Of a stretch of DNA of 64,000 bases, positions 60,848 through 64,000 are shown in pieces; the first letter of the stretch is position 1; every line of letters begins with the position of its first letter. Made by a program: the position numbers and the translations under genes. Where the stretch lies: positions 1,009,001 to 1,073,000 of the forward strand of contig JALDNG010000048.1 of assembly GCA_024349245.1 (NCBI GenBank), in the 5' to 3' direction. Below the pieces are notes generated by a model. That model did no database searches, was not told the DNA's origin, and worked only from the letters and a program-made list of their open reading frames with translations. Origin of the DNA: Neodontobutis hainanensis. Lineage: Eukaryota; Chordata; Actinopteri; Gobiiformes; Odontobutidae.

Positions 60848-63800
60848 AGTATGTTAGAAAAACATTATACACCATCTCTATTTTTTATATATTAACAATA
60901 CTGTCTCAGAACTTTGTGTCAATTCAGTTGGAATAATTGTTAAGTATTTGAAGAGATGTGCAAATAGTTCTTACTGATTAAACCTCTAATTGCACACAGT
61001 GATGTCTGCTTTTCACAAAAGTCCCAGCTGCAAGGGGCACAAAGCTTGCTCTGGAAAATGAGATGACGGTTGTTATGGATGTGTGCTAAATTGGGGCAGC
61101 ACAGTTCAAGTTGAAAAAGAAAGAAATATTGCTTCAAATGATGAGCTTGCCCCACTTTGCTAAAACGAGATCCGGAGAAGAGCAGACATGTATTTTCACA
61201 GTTTGAGCCGAGCAGGGACGGCACATGGATAGGACAATATTAATAACATCTGGTGGAAATTCTGAACATGACTGATTGATCAAGACGGGTAACAGTCATA
61301 TATATATATAGTAACTGAAAAGCCAAAAGACTGCTATGTATATAGTATGGAGCAAATGTCTACAATTGCTGACAATATGCTGTAAAACATGAACCAGATC
61401 AAAGTTATATGTGCAACTCCTCAAACCTTTAGCAACTCTAATATAATTGTAATTGTTTTTAATTTCTTAAGTTAGTCTCTCTCATTACCTTACGACTGCA
61501 TCTTCTTTTGCTGCACTTTAAAGTCAAGAAAGCCAACAGGACAGTAGCATGTGATGTGAAACAATTGTGTGTTATGGCCCATTTACTTTGTGTTGAGCAA
61601 ATCGGATCTGACTACTTTCGCCTGCAGTGTGAACACAGCCCTAGTGTTATACACTGACACCCTGGCACCGTTGAAATGCTCCTGCTGTATGTGGCCCAAC
61701 ACGGCCTGCTGCTGTCATCAGAGTACATTTGGTTTCCATCAGAGTTGTCCTGTCTTTGGGCTGTCACTCTAGTACTGCTTTGACACCATCAGTAGATTGA
61801 TCAGTGGGTTAATCAGCAGCATAATGGTAGTGCAGGCATGATGGATGCACTCCCTGTGCCATCTATATTACATATTGATTTCAACATTATGACCTATTTC
61901 TATTTTAGGCTAAGTAGTCTGCTTCTAGGCCTTTGAGTGTCTGTGTTAAAAGCTTGAGTAAATCTAATAGGCGAGAAGAGTCTTGTGATGAGCCATCGCT
62001 GAGGTCAGAGGCTAATGTAACTTACACACAGACACGCGCATGTGCGACTGGCTCAAAGTTTGATTAGTCCATCCCCCAATTTACAGAATTTATCACTTAG
62101 CTAGCTTTGATTGCGCCTCACACTCTGTAATTACTGTCATCTCAAGCTTCTCTTTCATTTTAATGCAGTTGTATCATGCACATTCATCCAGGCAGAATTG
62201 AATTGTAAATGGCCACCCGCTGTTTTGTGCTCCACTTTTCTCTCACACAGGCTCCAAACAGTAGTGGCAGAAAGACTTTAGGGTCCAGTAATTGCTCAGT
62301 CTCGGTAATGATGGTGTGTTGGCACATCAGATGTCAAGGTATTGCTCGCAGGTTTGTTTGACTGAAGCTGTGAAAAGCGTTTGGCTGAGCATCATTTGCA
62401 CTAACCCTGCAATCAAGAACTCATCACTTATTTTATTTTAAATAATGTTTATAGTTTATAGGTTCTTAAATTATTTAAATTTGTGTATTTTCTGTATTTA
62501 AACGATCGATGAATGAGACGTACCTTCGAGCCACAACATGTGGTTTAAAAGCTGCAGAGTAAAAGCTTAGACTTGTGCCTTTTATTTGTTTATGGAACGT
62601 TTCCTGAAACGTTTATTCCAGCAAAATGTGTTTATGAGAATTGTATTGCACCATTTTGTACATTTAGCCTCAGTTATGTCTTTTTTTTGTATCTGTCTAT
62701 AAACATTTTATTTAAACTTAAATATTAGTTAAACCTTTGCTGTTGTAATCAACAATTTAGTTTAAATTGTATTTCAGTCATCAAAGATATCTCTTTCATC
62801 AGAATACAATTTCCCAGTTTTTAAAGATGTGCATATTTACTGTAAAAACTGAGCTTTGTTCATACCATTACCTCATTTACGGCCAGTCCGTACTTCTTTA
62901 TTATGACCTACATTTTGTCGAGTGTGTGATGGCTGTGTGGTATTGTAAAGTACAGTGAACTGCAGAGTGAAGTAATATGCTGCAACTAGCAGTCACAAAA
63001 GCTTTCATCAGCTCACTCTCCTTTAGCTGGTATCCTCAGGGTTTGAAAGCTACTCTCTTTCACAGGATAAAGAGGGCTGTGAGTGAACGTGTAGGAGGAG
63101 AGGATGTGCCTTGCTCGGTCTCTGACCAGCGGGCCAGTGCCTTGAAGTGGAAATGAGTGAAGGTGTGGGTTTGTGCATAGATAGTGCTAAGCTTAGGGGA
63201 GTGTCAATACATCTCTGCTTTCAAGCACGTAGCATCGACGAGATATTTATTTTTCCAGTGGGACTACCGAAAGTCAGTGCAGGAGTCAACCTATATCTTT
63301 GGCTAACAGCCAGGAGAACCCTAGTCCTCTCCCTCCGAGACATTAAATGTGGCTTTCCATAAACATGATCTGCTTTTTATTCCCGTCTCATCCTCCTTTG
63401 CATTTTTGTCAGCAATGGCCTGTGATGTGCTCAGTCTACTGTGTGTGAGAAACAGCTGCCAGGGGACCCTTGTCTCTTCACAGCTCTTCCTCTCCTCCTC
63501 ATTTCTCTGCCAACAAGTTTCATGGTACTCTGTGTGAACCCAGCAATTCTCCAAACATTGTAAATGTTCTGTTGAGCAGTGACATTTCTGTGGCATTTCA
63601 GCAGGCTGCCTGACACAAACTGGGTGATTCGCTGTCAACAAATCCCAACTCAGAAATACTGACTGTGTTTATTAACACTCACACACAGCATATTCTGTCT
63701 GTGGTCTGTTCTGAGATTAAGTTGTTAATACATTAAACTTAAAATACATTAAACTTAGCAGGACAGAGCTGTACATCTTTAAAGAAAGATTGTTTTTTTT

Positions 63801-64000
63801 TTCATCGATTTGATCCTTAACAAAGCCTTAATTAAGTAGTCACCACTTTGCATGGTTCATTTTGTGATTATTTCAATTTGGTAGAAACGTTGAACATCCG
63901 TCTTTTACATTATCTCTGTTTTGCATATGATTTACCATTATGCAAATATTTTCTTGAGTTGTGGATGTCATCATTCTTCTGTTTTGTTTCATTCTGCAGG
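60403..64000 (+). other. Intron of nck2 up to the window end
   Basis: No exon recognised inside. Contains (ATT)n at 60810-60846. The final bases 'tgttttgtttcattctgcag' plus g form a strong acceptor. A phase-1 exon starting with G would complete the Gly codon left open at 60402, so the next nck2 exon probably begins at 64000. Confidence 0.55.
60810..60846. repeat. (ATT)n microsatellite
   Basis: About twelve ATT units in the nck2 intron. Confidence 0.9.

Overview
The window is nuclear DNA of a teleost fish. Its genes have multi-exon, GT-AG introns of vertebrate type. The interspersed repeats are those usual in bony fish: Tc1-like transposons, tRNA-headed SINEs, non-LTR retrotransposon fragments and long (TA)n and (GT)n microsatellites. 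The gene order tmem182 - pou3f3 - gpr45 - ashwin (C2orf49) - fhl2 - nck2 matches human 2q12.1-q12.2. I cannot name the species, nor say which of the two teleost-duplicate ('a' or 'b') blocks this is.

Layout. At 567-1803 (+) are the last four coding exons of tmem182; its first exon lies off the left edge. A gene-poor stretch follows (about 2.1-21.4 kb) with a few retroposon remnants and candidate regulatory sequence. The intronless POU-homeobox gene pou3f3 is at 21994-23169 (+). After about 5 kb without genes comes gpr45 (CDS 29842-31002, +, intronless in the coding part). It has apparent 5' UTR exons, an upstream cluster of RFX-type X-box motifs, and a perfect 27-bp-arm inverted repeat in its 3' UTR. 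Ashwin (32349-33228, +, four exons) and fhl2 (35615-34412, -, five coding exons) are tail to tail. A repeat-rich interval of about 7 kb separates the putative fhl2 and nck2 promoters, which diverge. The first coding exon of nck2 is at 60177-60402 (+), and the window ends at what looks like the acceptor of its next exon. A putative non-coding first exon near 44.4-44.9 kb would make the first nck2 intron about 15 kb. That intron contains two decayed Tc1-like transposons and one unassigned exon-like open segment at 47835-48031.

Functional picture. The genes do not form a pathway; they are a conserved block. tmem182 (claudin-like, muscle), fhl2 (LIM scaffold, heart and muscle) and nck2 (SH2/SH3 adaptor) are structural or signalling genes. 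pou3f3 (neural transcription factor) and gpr45 (orphan neural GPCR) are developmental or neuronal. mrps9 and tgfbrap1, which sit between these genes in human, were not found here.

Nothing in the window is clearly a new biological system. The observations most worth checking are the X-box cluster upstream of gpr45, the gpr45 3' UTR hairpin, the unassigned 47.8-kb exon-like segment, the divergent C-terminus of Pou3f3 and the candidate enhancer with a 21-bp palindrome at 14.6 kb.
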